64,000 nt of DNA from Kwoniella bestiolae CBS 10118 (taxonomy: Eukaryota > Basidiomycota > Tremellomycetes > Tremellales > Cryptococcaceae): assembly GCF_000512585.2 (NCBI RefSeq), contig NC_089247.1:124001-188000 (forward strand). Reading direction: 5' to 3'. Both the position numbers and the translations under genes were made by a program. The notes under the pieces were generated by a model. That model saw only the letters and a program-made list of their open reading frames with translations, was not told the origin of the DNA and searched no databases. Positions 47,971-60,649 of the stretch are shown one piece after another (position 1 is the first letter of the stretch; each line of letters opens with the position of its first letter).

Positions 47971-50897
47971 ATGTCAAGAGCAGCGACTGCTACTCCCCCT
48001 CCTCAGACTTACTTCCCTCAGCGGAACAGTACTCCGACGATGCGTCATTGTGCGGCACCTACTGTCTCTGCTGCTCATTTCGCCAATCGAGGATATCAAC
48101 ATCAACCACATAAGCGGAAAACGAAAAACCTTCCTCAATCGTCTGCCAGTGCTCCCAGTGGAAGTCCCCTCAAGAAACCTGCCACTACAGTAGAGAATGG
48201 TGAAGCTTTAGGGTTATCGTTTGAAGATCTCGGTGGCACATCTGTAGAATACGAACAACCGCCACAATCACGTCCCATCTCGAGGCAGGACTCGATATCG
48301 TCGTACTCCTCTTCTGCTTCCGTCGATAGTTTTCAGTCATCGCGCTCCGAAATCTTCACGGGCGACTTACAAGGTAGTGGATCGGAGACTGGCCGTTCGA
48401 CTCCCACCATTGCATCTGTGTCAAGCTCGATATCTCGAGCACCTACGCAATTGCTCACTCCCGTCGCTTCGGAAGCTTCATTCCCCATTTCTAGTTCTTC
48501 TCAAGCTCAAGAACATCATGAAGTGGCGAGTCCCCAGGTCGTCCAGCTTGGCTCGCCAGCCGTACCTCGAGGATCATGGGTTGGGAAAATGGCTATGGCC
48601 GTTGTCAACACCGGTATGAGCATGGGTATACCTTTTGGTCAACATGTCAAGAAGGATACTTCTGTAATACCACCGAAATCAGTTACTCCGGTTGCTCCTG
48701 CTGTCGTTGAACCGATCCCAGCCGGCCCGATCACTGTCCCTTCATCTGGTTTCAGTGCGCCCAAGCCAAGCATCGAAGAGCTTTCGTCTTTGTCGCCAGA
48801 ACAGCGAATGGCCAGGCAAAGAGAATGGGCTGAAGCTGAAAATCGAAAAGTCACTGAGTGTGCTCGATTATGCTCACAATGGCCTCAGAGTGGCTACAAT
48901 ATGACGAAACATGGCCCAAACGGAGCGAACTGCTATTACTCACCTCAATCATTTGCCAACCCTCAGCACGTTGCTGGTGTCATGCAACGACAAGCGGAAC
49001 TTGAACATTACCTTGCGGTCAATTCGATGATGTTCTTCTCCTGTCAACGAGATCGAGCTTCGCATCGAGATTCCAGCTCTGACGATGAGTCTGATCCCTC
49101 TTCTGCGGAATCATACGAGTCTTCTCATCCTTCGCCTTCGACCTCTATGTCTCTTTCTGTCGACGATGCTATGGCCAAGCAGGAGGCAGATATCCGAGCT
49201 GCCATGGCTTCCCCGATTATATCGATCGCCAATTTACCTAACGGTACTCAAGTCCCTGCTCCCCTGCTTCTATCGCCCAAATCAGTCAAAGGCGCTAGGT
49301 CTCTTCCTGAATTGGATTCGCTAGCGAGATCGATGGTTCTGTCGAAAGACGAGTCCGAGTCCGCAATGGATATCGATCAGTCCGAATCTGGATCTCTAGT
49401 TGGATCTACCGATCTTAGCGAATCGGCATCTTTCAACCGACCTGCTCGAGCTCAGTCATGCGGTGCCAAACGCCCCTCGACGGCGGAAGGGTTCGAAGAA
49501 GAAAAGCGAAGGAAAGTGGACGAAGCGATGGTAGTGGAAGAAGCCGTCGAAACTGGAGTGATTGCTCCTGCAACCTCACCTTCCGTCCGATCTTCACCCA
49601 ACAACCGAATGTCATCTTCCGTTCCAGATCTGAACAAGGCGAAAGCTGCCCAAGCCCCACCAGCGGTTTTTGGGGTAGTGGTGAAGACGTCCGATACTCA
49701 CCCTATCATCATTTCTCCATTCTTCCCTTCCGACCTGTTACCGATCCTTACCAAACATATGGTCATGCCTGCTCAGACCGGCCCGTTTTCCCAGACTCCC
49801 CTGCTCCTCGCATCGGATATCGACGTTCCATCTCTTCTTCTATCCTATGTCCCACCTACGCCCAATCCAGCTATCATCCCTAGTCCTATCATCAATGCTT
49901 TTGGGGGACAACAGACCGATCGAAAGGTCGTTGGGAACTTGCTGCTGAGTAGTTGTCCAGGAAAGAGATTAAGGTTGGATGGACCCAGTAGAGGTAGAGG
50001 ACCGGTGTGTAGAGATCTCGCAACGGATTTGAGAAGGATCAAGTCGGAGGGTGTGGGATGTCTTGTCTGGTAAGTTGATTTTGACATGTGGGATCTTCAG
50101 TATCAGTAATGTAGCTGACTTGATTTCTTTCCGTCTTTCTTTCGTTCTTACTTTGCTTGTTGCGATTGATGCATAAACATAGCTGTCTGGATGATCCTGA
50201 ACTTGCCCTGCTCGGTGTTCCCTGGGAGACTTATCGGGAAATTGCCAATGAGATTGGGTTGGATGTGATTCGGTGTGTTGTGTTGTTCTTCTTCTCTGCT
50301 GTGTACTCGTTACTTACATTTGCTCGGTTTTGTGTTCGTTGGACGTGCAGCCTGCCAATGCCTGATGGGTTCACTCCTGTCAATATCGGGTTATTCGATT
50401 CTCAAATTACCCTGATAGCTACCAAGTATTCGTTGCAGGGTGTTAATGTTTTGGTGCATTGTCGAGGTTAGTTGTGTATCCCTTTTCCGCTCACTACTAT
50501 TTCCTCTTCCTTTTCTATTTTTCACTGTTCTTCTCTTGTCGTACACCTATAAAAAGGACATCTTAGCTTTTTCTTTGGGCAAGTATACTGACCAAATTTG
50601 GTGGATATAGGCGGAGTAGGCAGAGCGGGTCTAACAGCCTGCGCATGGGCCATCAAAATGGGTTTTGTGCAACCCCACCCTTCTCTCTTGCTTGTTGAGT
50701 CGGCCAGTACGAAGAAGAATGGAAGGTCCAAACCCTTACCTCAGGAATTGGAGCATCAGATTGTCATGAGTGTCGTGGAGAGGGTTATAGCTATGATCAG
50801 ATCGCGGAGGGGACTCAAGGCTATTGAGAGTTTCGAACAGGTGCAGTTTTTGGCTAGGTATGTTGGGTGGTTGAGGAGGGAGGTGAGGGGGTGTTAG
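47971..50897 (+). CDS. Dual-specificity protein phosphatase with long disordered N-terminus
   Basis: Product of 863 residues from four exons: 47971-50069, 50183-50272, 50351-50466, 50611-50897; all junctions in frame. The first about 570 residues are Ser/Pro-rich and mostly disordered, with a conserved-looking island around ECARLCSQWPQSGYNMTKHG and a basic stretch KRPSTAEGFEEEKRRKVDEA that may be a nuclear signal. The C-terminal phosphatase domain has VGCLVCCLDDPELALLGVPW, IRLPMPDGFTPVNIGLFDSQ and the catalytic loop VHCRGGVGRAGL (CX5R), with the general-acid Asp probably in PMPDG. It resembles the CDKN3/KAP group more than MAPK phosphatases. It ends YVGWLRREVRGC. Confidence 0.88.
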
Positions 50898-51313
50898 GGC
50901 TGGCTGGTATTGCTACACCATGGCAGTCAACGCAACTGGAGGAGGAAAACGCAAGATACAGCGTCTTTTCATCAAACGAAAATGAAGAATCAAATCAAAT
51001 GAAAATCAAACTCATGTCAGAACAGAACTATGTAAAATGTCATCTCATACAGATGTATCGCAGAGTAGGTTGTAGTAGGTAGTGGATGAGGCGGTAAGAG
51101 TATTACTTCAATTTCTATTTCTATCTCTTCAACAGGTGTATATAAGGGTCATAACCACATATGATGATATGCATATCATTATTTCTTCACTGCGACCTCG
51201 CGTGAGAAGGAGCAGACATAGCAAGCTCATATGTGAGGTTCATTAAAGGTCGTTTAGTTCATACCGTATAGTACAATCGTAATACACATATCCACTTTGC
51301 TCCTTTTCTATTC
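50898..51313. other. Convergent intergenic region
   Basis: Between the phosphatase and ATG12 3' ends. AT-rich with tatc/gatga repeats. Nothing assigned. Confidence 0.45.
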
Positions 51314-51335
51314 CTATCCCCACGCTTGGGTGTTA
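51314..51335 (-). other. ATG12: 22-nt terminal coding exon of ATG12
   Basis: Acceptor ggatatag, donor gtgggt at the far side of an 83-nt intron (51336-51418). Joins NY to SNTQAWG-stop. Without it the conjugating Gly is lost. Confidence 0.88.
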
Positions 51336-52234
51336 CTATATCCAATACACCCCATGTCAGCATCATCATCATAGATATGAAACTCAAAAGCAGAAGCAGA
51401 AGCTGGAACTGGACCCACCTGTAATTCACTATCAGGTGACCCTCCGTGCCAAAACATTTATATAGGTTTCCTACCGTATCGTCAGGAGCGGGTGCGAAGG
51501 CTGCGTTGATGTATGTGAACTATATCGAACGAGAGGGTCGTGTCAGTGCAAGTTGGTCTAAAGGTGATCTATAGATACATTTGGAACAAGTGTGTGGGGA
51601 TATCTCGGTTTGAGATATAGATAAAAGGACAGCAGTCGATGAGTCCTGCCCTATCGAACTCACCAGCGGCTCGTCCTTCTTCATACCCAATTGTTGTCGT
51701 AGAAACAAAATGACAGCTTGGAACTTGTGTCCTGCCGTGGCTTTGAAGACGTTGTTCTTCATTATTGGTGCGGAACCTATGGCCTTGAATCGGACGACGA
51801 CTATTTGCGAGGATAGGAATATTATTTCACATAATGGTATATGAGTTGCACGATGATGTTTTTGGATCGGATCCACATGAAAATGAGGATGTCATGGTAG
51901 ATAGACAGACAGGCAGAGAGTTAGTCACCACAGACAACTGGACGAGATTGAGTATGAAGTTGTGATGTAGCATGGACCTCACCCTTAGACGCATCCTTCT
52001 TCTTGTAATGCTCTAACGCCTCTAGCGCTGTTGGCTGGGTGATCATGGAATTGGCCAACATTGATTCTGAGATAGATGCAATTAGCTATGATGAAGTAGG
52101 AGTTGAGAGGAAGAACTCGTTTCATCGGAACCGCGTTTGCCGCGTAGTCATAGGTGAAAGGAAGGGAGGATGCACGTACCCGCTGAAGGAGGTTGGATAG
52201 CTGGTGAGAGTAGATCTGGTGTTGGTATTGACAT
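51314..52234 (-). CDS. ATG12: Autophagy ubiquitin-like protein ATG12
   Basis: Ubiquitin-like modifier conjugated to ATG5 during autophagosome formation. Start ATG at 52232-52234 (MSIPTPDLLSPAIQPPSA). The second exon gives ESMLANSMITQPTALEALEH. The beta-grasp domain is VVVRFKAIGSAPIMKNNVFK, FQAVILFLRQQLGMKKDEPL, FTYINAAFAPAPDDTVGNLY and KCFGTEGHLIVNY. The last exon is only 22 nt (51314-51335) and supplies SNTQAWG, ending in the Gly that forms the isopeptide bond, directly before the stop. Total about 135 residues. Conserved FAPAPD and terminal AWG make this certain. Confidence 0.95.
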
Positions 52235-52475
52235 GTCGCTTGTCAGAGTGTTGTTGATGTGATGAGATGAATGAAGAGGAAGAGGAGAAGGAAGATGACA
52301 TCGAGTATATATGTGTTGTCGGATGTTTATCAGGATATTTAACCGGGAATCGAACATGGATAAAACAACATCTCTTCTCTCTCTCCCTTCTCTCTTTTGT
52401 GTCAACATCTATTGTATCTCACGTTGCTCCCATTACACCCTTACCAGCAGCTCGCATCGCTTCTCTCACTTCAAC

Positions 52476-53650
52476 ATGTCTGACGATAGCGATAACAGGA
52501 ACGCAGCTTCTAGCTCTCGGAAGCAGAACGATCCTACCAATAACCCATTATTCGGTGCTCCTCCTGCTTCTGCTACATCCACAGATATACCTCCACAGCC
52601 TCTTCTCAACGAAGCTGGTCCGTCCAATCCCATCGATATCGACACTACCTACAATCCCTTATACGGCGCATCACCTCCTCGAGACGACACACCGTGGCAT
52701 ACGAGTTCAGAGCAGTATCGCCCAACACCTAGGGAACTGAGGTTATACCATCGGCCCAGAAGTGTGAGTATCTCCATCGCTTCGTGGTCAATTACATCTG
52801 TGAAGTGTCATCATATACATCGTAGCATCCCTGTTATCGCATTCAACACCGTACACCGCTCTCTCTCATCTCCCCCTCTCGAGTCACAGCTGACTTATAC
52901 ATACCCCTTCTGCAGGCTCATATTGAACCCTCCAAAACCATCCAATTCATGCGCCAACTGACATTCATCCTCTCCCTCATCTTCGGTCTATCATCAGCCA
53001 TCGCAGGGGTATGGTCCGTCTTCATCCTTCCCCTCCTCCACTCGTCCTTCTCAGCTAGGAAGGCGCTGGTATCTCAGCAGAGCGAGCGGGTTCGAAAGCT
53101 CTTGGAGGGGGTACGGAGGTTGAGGGCATTAGGATTATACCCCAAGCGTAACCTTGAGGCACCAGCCCAGACGGAGGGTGATGATGATGAGAAACAAGTG
53201 CTTAAGAAGGAAGAGGCAAGCTTGAAAGAGATTTCATCAAGTATCGATTCCCTCCTTTCCCAAAATATTCCTTCTCACCCACCATCCCAGTCCTCAGACG
53301 GGACCGTCGAACTTATCCCCACTACGCCTCTTACCGCCCTTTCATCAAAGTTGAAAGTCCTTTCCTCGTCTATGGATGCAACGTCTACGACTCGCACGTC
53401 GGTCATATCCACACTGGAAGGATATACCTCATCGATCCACCATCAATTATTTTTGGCCAGATCGTCGACGGGGGGGATGAGCAGCTATGGGGTGAATATG
53501 AACTCGTTGTCTAACCACCTGAACGGGAATACTGGAAAACAAACAGGGATGGGACTGGGATTAGGGGAAGAATGGGATAATACGAGGAAAGAGATTAGGG
53601 CTATTAAGGGGATGTTATTAAATAGAAGGCAGTTTAGCGGGACCAAGTGA
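52476..53650 (+). CDS. One-helix membrane protein with coiled coil, unknown function
   Basis: No family recognised. Two exons (52476-52763, 52916-53650), 340 residues. The N-terminus MSDDSDNRNAASSSRKQNDP is polar and contains two related motifs, NNPLFGAP and YNPLYGAS. After AHIEPSKTIQFMRQ comes one hydrophobic stretch, LTFILSLIFGLSSAIAGVWS followed by VFILPLLHSSF, about 30 residues. An Arg/Leu-rich helix (SERVRKLLEGVRRLRALGLY) and a Glu/Lys coiled-coil region follow. The domain order (polar N-terminus, membrane helix, coiled coil) recalls peroxins of the Pex17/Pex14 type, but no motif proves it. It is divergent from ATG12 with a 240-nt gap between starts. Confidence 0.8.
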
Positions 53651-54118
53651 CCTGATGGTGCATTGTGTATCGTATGATTCATGATATTGGTCTTGAATGA
53701 TGAGTTAACTGCTGTTGGGATATATGGTATATAATCATTACTTTGAGATAGTGACAAGCCTCAAGTACCGGTCATTTAGCGTGATCTGAAGGCTCAGCAG
53801 GACCGACTAGATGTCTATCCGATGAACGTTTGAGCTCAACACCGCTAGTACTGCCAGTCTATCCAAGAGGATATGCGTGTTGTGCATCATTTTTGTGTGA
53901 CCATAGAGTCACGGACACAACAAGATACTATCAGATGATGGAACCAAGAAAAATATGCCATACAACAATATATATATATAAAGATAACAAGGAAGCAATT
54001 CGACCAATCCATGTAATGAACTTCACACAGTCAACAATATCTCATACTCATTCTCATTCATCTCCTTCCGCCTCTCCACCATCCGCCAAACTGTCCATGA
54101 GCTATGCGAAGAAAGACA
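53651..54118. other. Convergent intergenic region
   Basis: Between the coiled-coil protein and FCP1 3' ends, with a short (TA)n tract near 53970-53980. No gene seen. Confidence 0.45.
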
Positions 54119-57100
54119 TCAGCAGTCCTTTACGTTCGAGGACAAATACTGCACCGCATACACCGCTAAACCCGGACTCACCATCAATGCGAACTCATCC
54201 TGTTCTGTCCCTTCCGTCCCCTCCGTACCAGCTAGACTATGTTCATCTGCATCTTTGTGTCCTTCTTCTCCTGCTATGTTCTGCTCAGAAAGGTCTGTGA
54301 TCTTCCCTTTCCCCTTATACTGGAATCGATTTTCATCAGGTATCTGATCGTTCCCCGACGGCGCTTCAAGCAATAGTGGTTTACGTCTCTTGGCAGGTTG
54401 GTCGTCTGGGCTAAACCCACCAAGCGAACAATGTCAGCATGACCACAGGTGAGCGGAACGAGATGACATGTGATGACTTATCCACATGATGACAACAGCA
54501 TGACCACTCACTCAGTCGGCGAAGGATCCTTGAAATCCTCCAACGGCAAACTCTCTTCATCTGCGTACCTCACCCTTTTCTTACTAGGTGTCGAAGGGGC
54601 ACTACACAGCGTGTCACACCATAAGCTTTGACGTATACCCGCGATCAATCCAGCTGTTCCGCGCTTGGACCCACCTATTCGCAGATCTGACACTCCCATT
54701 CTCAGTCCCAAACTCATCATCATCATCCTCAGCCATGAACGCCTCCCACTCCGCATCGGCACCTTCGTCCCACCCCTTTCCCACCTGCGCATCATCATCC
54801 ATATCTTCGTGCTCGTCCTCTTTTCCATCCTCCTGGTTTTCCTTCGTGTCGACACCTTTATCATCTAGCTGAGATGTCGATGATTCCCCATTATTCCCAT
54901 TCAATATAGGCAGAGGCGTTACAGGTCGACTCCCACTCCGCTGTTCAGGCTTCTTTTCAGCCAAATACTTATTCTCATCCTGCCTATGCCACAGGGCTAT
55001 ACTATCCCAGAACCAGTTCGCCCAGACTATCTTCACGTCGGGTATTTTGCTTGATCTGTATGTCTTCTCCGTGTTCAGGGTGGCGGTCACACAGTGTGTT
55101 ATGCGTGGATGGACGGATAGGGAGCAGAGAGCACCGAAGGTTTCGGCTGTTTGCCATATCTCGGTTCTGCGATGGCACTATCTATCAGCATGAGAAACTC
55201 TAAGTCTTCCTTTGCACACCGGAAAGAGCAATTGATTGGAGGGATGGAAGGACGACTCACGTTTCTGGATTGACAGCTTGGGGTATCAACCCACTGAAAA
55301 CCAAGTTACATCCTTCCAGTACTGTAGATTTCATCTCGGGAATGATGAACTGCACCACAAATGGTCGTTGATCAGCTGTCTTTGTAGATTCGACTCCACG
55401 ACGCGGGCTACGTTCAGCTCACCTCGACATCGCAGCTCATAGGTAAGGAAGTCTTAGGATCCCAGTTCTCGAGTGAGTCGAATGCTCGATAAAACCGACG
55501 ATGGACGTCAGTAAGGATCTGCGCGAATTATCAGCTGGGCACTTTAAGTCTCACAGAGGGAGGAGCAGCTCACAGCGGATACTCTCAGAAGTTCGTAGTC
55601 CTCCGGGTTGAGCAGTGGTTTCCGAGCTTTGGGCGGTGTTGAGGGACTTGCAGGCGTAGGCGTGGGTGGGATGATAGTTTTGTCATCTCTTCTCTCTGCT
55701 TGATTCTGTTTTGCTGAGGTAGCACTCTGGTCGTTCCCTGCGTTATCACTCTTGTTGACCTCTCTTTCGGTTTTCTCCTCTATACCAGGCGGTTGGTCAT
55801 GCTCCAGCTCCTCCTGCATCTTCGCCAATGGTCGACTCTCACTCAGGTCATCCAGCAATTTAGCCTTCAGCAACAATCCATCTTCCACCGAAGGTACGTC
55901 TTCTGGAGTGGTTGGAGGCGGAGTGGACAAGTCCGATGAAGATGCGGGTGATGAAGCGTTGGAAGGCGAGGTAGCGGTGGACGAAGGTGGTGGGGTTGAT
56001 TTGTTTTTGGGCAGGAACGAGGAGTTGATATCCCCTATTCCTATGAAGAAGTCGTCTGCGAGATACACCATTCAAGTTAGCTGTAATGGATTTATATCTG
56101 GAGTGTAAACAGGTCCGCAGAAATGAGATTGAGGTTGGATGATGCACTTACAGGGCACGACTTTTACCAAATTCGGGCAATCTGCCCATACGTCTGATCT
56201 GTCATCTATGACCACCACCATGGACGTATCGGTGGGAAATAATCTCTTAAGATTCTTCGAGCTGAAACCTATCGCAATACCACATAAGCTACTTTTGTCC
56301 TCTAATCTCAGAGTCGAGGACTGGTGAGCTCACTTCCACTTTCATCCCTACTCAGTATCCTCCCTCCAAAGATCCTCCCATCCGGATCAATTACATTACA
56401 AATCGCATCCGCGTACGACCTCGTTCCCATCGTGTATACGTGCATCTCGTATAGCTCTGACATTGTATCGAGGAAGTTCTGTAATCCGGGTCTATCCCAC
56501 AATCACCACGTATATTAGCCGATGTAACGTCTATTTTGGAACACTGAAGGTAGGACGATGACCTACCTGGGCTTGGTGAAGTACCATCTACCCTGCATTT
56601 CCACCATCCTCTCTATGCCTCCTCTGGATTTCGGCTTCACATACCCTGGAGGAAGGTCATCAGCAATTTGGAATCTTGCTACGTCCTTTAATGCCTCTGC
56701 ATTGGGATTCTTCTCTCGGGGTAGAGACGGTGTAAGTTGAGGTAGAGTGAGACTGGCAGTGTGAGGGGATGTAGGTGGTGTGGTACTTTCTTCTATGGTG
56801 CCTTTCTCAGTTGTATCTGGAGGTAAGGGAGGAGTTGTAGATCGCTGCTCTGGTGATTCGGATTGTCGATCATACTGGTCTATCTCATCCATCCATTCTG
56901 CAACGGTCGGGTCGACGGTGGTATGTATGATTGTCTGGTCGAGATCCACGATCAATGATAATTTACGTGATGATAGAAGTGCATCTCGAGTTAAATTATC
57001 TAATCTGTGGGCTTCCTATGAGCGGTACATGCAAATGCAGAATTGATCAGCTTGTCGATTAATTTTCGCAGGAAAGGATCGAGCGGAGCAGCTGGACAAA

Positions 57101-57759
57101 TCGACGTACATTCTTCGATACTGTCACTCCCATGGAATCATGAGTTACCTCGAATCCGCCTGGATGCCTCGACGGTCCGGCTTGGCTTGACGAGCTTGCT
57201 TGAGCTGGTGCTGACAGGTAATCGTCCCTTCATATACTTCAGAATCAGCCAGGTAGTCTGGTAATACCTTAAGAGCATAACTCACTCTGTCAAATCAGCT
57301 CCGCATATCCCGCACATCCCGTGGAGTTGAACAGGGTGCGAACACGGCTGATGAACATTCAAGAGCGGTTGACTGATAACATCCATATGATGTCAGCTCG
57401 ACCATGTTGAGGGGTAGTTGTACACAGGAAGGTAGAGATTTAGCTCACCTTGACTGCCTCCTCTCAATCTTCATACCCACTTTCACCGATCCCTCCCACC
57501 CCGCAACCTCCCCATCAATCAGACAATCCCAAGTGCCAGACCCGTCATCACCCTCAATCTCGCCCTTGGAGATATCAGCCTTCTTACCTTCTTTCTCCCT
57601 TTTAACTATGGCCTCGCACTGCTCCTTGGACATGAAAGAGTATTCCAGTAGGGGTGATCCTCGCTTGACTTGATTGCCGGTCGAGACGAGGAAGCGGGTG
57701 ATGGTTATTGGGTACGGGAGGGTGGGGGGAAGGGAGAGTTGGGTCGGTGGGTCGGACAT
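54119..57759 (-). CDS. FCP1: RNA polymerase II CTD phosphatase FCP1
   Basis: Dephosphorylates the polymerase II C-terminal repeat (mainly Ser2) in the nucleus. Start ATG at 57757-57759 (MSDPPTQLSLPPTLPYPITI). An N-terminal lipoyl-like region is followed by a His/Cys segment HPVQLHGMCGICGADLT. The catalytic FCPH domain holds the DxDxT signature in MIVDLDQTIIHTT; further motifs are RPGLQNFLDTMSELYEMHVY, TMGTRSYADAICNVIDPDGR and FGGRILSRDESG. A BRCT domain follows, with KIPDVKIVWANWFWDSIALW. The C-terminus is acidic (EDEHEDMDDDAQ). About eleven exons. The exact final residues before the stop at 54119-54121 are less certain. Confidence 0.95.
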
Positions 57760-58138
57760 TGTTTGGGTATGCAGGTAGGGGAGATGGTTCTATGAGGGTT
57801 AGGTAATGGAGATAGTGAAGTTCGAGAATGAATCTGTGAGCTGTGAGATTGGTTTTGTCTCTTCTTGAGGTGTGTTTAATGGATGAATGAATGAGTAGAA
57901 GAACAATAAGAATTCACGTCTACGAGATACGAGATCAACATCACCGGATACCATCAGATACAACTTCCACGTCATCACTTTGTGCTTGCTCATCATCATC
58001 CATCAACTGAATGAATGAATGGATAGATAAATAGATGCATGCATCGCCCTCATTCTTCTTCAACTCTTCATCTGGACCACAGCTAGATACGAATACGAAT
58101 AGTCTGGTGAACAGCTCAACCATGGTACACCAAGCAAT
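57760..58138. promoter_or_regulatory. Divergent promoter of FCP1 and the AAA-lid-like gene
   Basis: 379 nt between divergent starts, with atga/gatg repeats near 57880 and 58010. No gene seen. Confidence 0.5.
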
Positions 58139-59609
58139 ATGACCCCTCATCAACCACACGACCTCCCTCCTCTAGGCAGCCCATCCTTCACCCCATTACT
58201 CCTCCGCCATGTCCTCTCCCACCCGGCATTGGCGGGATGGTCCATCAATCCCTCGTTATTTTCGGTGTTACTCCTCGCGATGATAGTAAGAAAAGGAGGC
58301 GTCGTGGTAGATACGACCAAAAGGGATATAGATGATCTAGCTCAAGTGATACATCAGGTGAGTAGCCTTTTCCTCAAACAAACAAGATATACTAGCTTAC
58401 ATGGGGTCTCGATGGTAGATGATCGGAATGATATTCGGGTTAAGAGTGCATCACATATCATTTGACGAGTATACGGACCCGGAGGAAGTGATACATCGGC
58501 TATGCCATGGAAGGGCGCATAATCCTTTTATCAGTGGATCAACTCAACAACAACACGATCAACGAACAGATCCGGATGGGATGGAGGTATTGATCATGAC
58601 TGGTTTGGAGGATGCCAGTAGTCCGGTGAAAGTGAAGATTGGAGATATGATGACCAAGAAGCGCATTGAGGTACCATCGGGCGACGACTACGGGACGATG
58701 CAGCGGAATGGGGATGGGGAGTTATCAGATGGAAAGATGGAGAGAAAGTTTGATCCGCTTGTGGTATGGATAAGGGAGGAAGGGAGGGAAGTACCTTCTT
58801 GGATGGTCAGTGTTCATACACTTCCATACCTATACCTCGGCTGATCTCCTCGCTGGGTCGAATTGGTAGATTGACCAATTCATGCTTGGCTTGCATATTC
58901 ATTCAGACGATATAGAATTACCGCCTTCGGATTTTGGTACGATTACAGGTCAGGGGGCGATCATACCTAGTACTGTGAGTTCATTATCCCTATATCTCTC
59001 ATCTCCCTATATATACTTGAACTGCAGGTACACCAAGCTTACATATCCTTGCAGTACATATCCCAACTCACCTCTCTCCTCCCATACGTACACATCCACG
59101 CCCCCCTCCGAATCCACCTGTCTAACCTCCTCTCCGCTGTCTCCTCGCACCCGGGCTTACGAACCAACATGACCGGCAAAGCCACCAGGGGAATTAGAGA
59201 GTACATCAAAGCGCACAGGCTCCTCTCTGGGTCATTCGAGATACCATACTCCTTCCTCCATCCCTATTCGTCGGACGAGACTGATCTATCAGCCAGGGGA
59301 AAGGGTTTGGGAGGAGGTATAGGCGGGGTGGACACTTGGGCGGAACTTGCAGGTGAAGAGCCGAGTTTGAGCAAGTACAGTAGTGAGACTGAGGGGATGG
59401 TAGATGAGCCGTATTGTACGCCTGGGAATGTTGAGGGTGTGTGGAAGGTTTTTGTGGGGCATCGTTGTAGATGCCGAGAGGAGAGGGAGGAGGTCATGTG
59501 GTTGATTAAGGGGTCTGCGGTTGGGGGTGATCCTGAGGGAAGGCTGGTGAAGGGGAATAAGAGGAAAGGGGTCGATAAGACACTAGATGAGATATTGAGG
59601 ACTGTGTAA
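58139..59609 (+). CDS. Fungal protein with AAA-lid-like C-terminus, no Walker motifs
   Basis: Four exons. Start at 58139 gives MTPHQPHDLPPLGSPSFTPL. The first exon ends DDLAQVIHQ and joins MIGMIFGLRVHHISFDEYTD. In the last exon, YVHIHAPLRIHLSNLLSAVS with HPGLRTNMTGKATRGIREYI and KAHRLLSG follows the pattern of the MoxR / magnesium-chelatase AAA lid (pattern: beta strand, helical region with Leu spacing, HP, G-x-S/T-x-R, helix). I see no GxxxxGK(S/T) or DExx motif before it. So it may be a degenerate AAA protein, or the similarity may be chance. Stop at 59607-59609. Function unknown. Confidence 0.7.
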
Positions 59610-59705
59610 TATCCTACGATTTCCTCTTCTTTCATTTTATGTTGTATTACTCATTGTTCTTAATCGATAATCCCAAAATGCATATCTATCGCCATGAGTA
59701 CCATA

Positions 59706-60649
59706 TCATATCAACCATCCTTTGCATTCCGCTCCTCCTCCCCCAGCTTCAGGCCACTGGACCAGGAACTTGTCTACAAAAGGTCTGACCAGTTTCCCAC
59801 TGAGTGATAATGATTTGACTCGTGCGAAGGATTCTATGTAGATGATTTTAGTATATTTTAGGCCGAAGATCTGCGACGTAAGGGGAACAGAAATTAGTAT
59901 ACGTGTAGACACACATGAATATCCCATTGATGGAGCTCGGTATACCCAAGGTCAAGCAAACAATTTGATCGTGAAACAGTGACGACAAACTCACCCTTCG
60001 TATATACGATATCAACACCAAAACCACACATGTCCCAGGACCATTGATTAACAGTACTTTTGCATAAGGCTCTTTCGGATTATCCAACAAGGGCAGAAAG
60101 AAGATATGCCAGAATGATACGATCAGAGTTTTACTGGCTGATAGCAGGGTTGATAAGAGGGGTTCGGCGACTTTACGTGCTCGTGGAATAGGGACGAGGG
60201 TATATGACTATTTCGTCAAAGCAAGACAAGGGAATTTAGCGATACACATATACTGCATGATGACCAGAATAGCTCACACTTTCATCCTTCACATCTCTCT
60301 TCTTCGATTCTAGCTCACTGATAGCCCGTAGAGAGATATTATCGCCATGGCAGTATATGTATTTACGAGGTGAATATCGATCAAAGGGGAGGGTCGAGAC
60401 TAACGATTTCATCTCGCTCGTATGGCCCCCTATCATTATCGGATGTTTATCAGCACATCTCAATGAAAAGCATTTGTGGGTTTGGCTTAGCTTACCTGAT
60501 CCTAGGAATATGGCTATAGAGCATTTCGATGATTTATCTCTTCTTTTGGTTGCTTTTGAATATTTTGACGGTATTACTTGGTATATCCTTATCACCAGAA
60601 TAACCAGGAGTCCCACCAGGGCCGTAGCAAGTGTCGGCAGGAAGCCCAT
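59706..60649 (-). CDS. ALG14: UDP-GlcNAc transferase membrane subunit ALG14
   Basis: ER membrane partner that recruits ALG13 for the second step of dolichol-linked oligosaccharide synthesis. Start ATG at 60647-60649 (MGFLPTLATALVGLLVILVI), giving the N-terminal membrane anchor. The glycine loop is FLGSG joined across an intron to GGHTSEMKSLVSTLPF. Then DNISLRAISELESKKRDVKD, KVLLINGPGTCVVLVLISYI and the family signature IYIESFARVKSLSLSGKLVR. The end is LVQWPEAGGGGAECKGWLI with stop at 59706-59708. About five exons. Confidence 0.95.

Noticed and set aside
52267..52740. 157-codon plus-strand frame overlapping the coiled-coil protein gene
   Set aside because: Shadow frame of the spliced gene that starts at 52476; no independent features.
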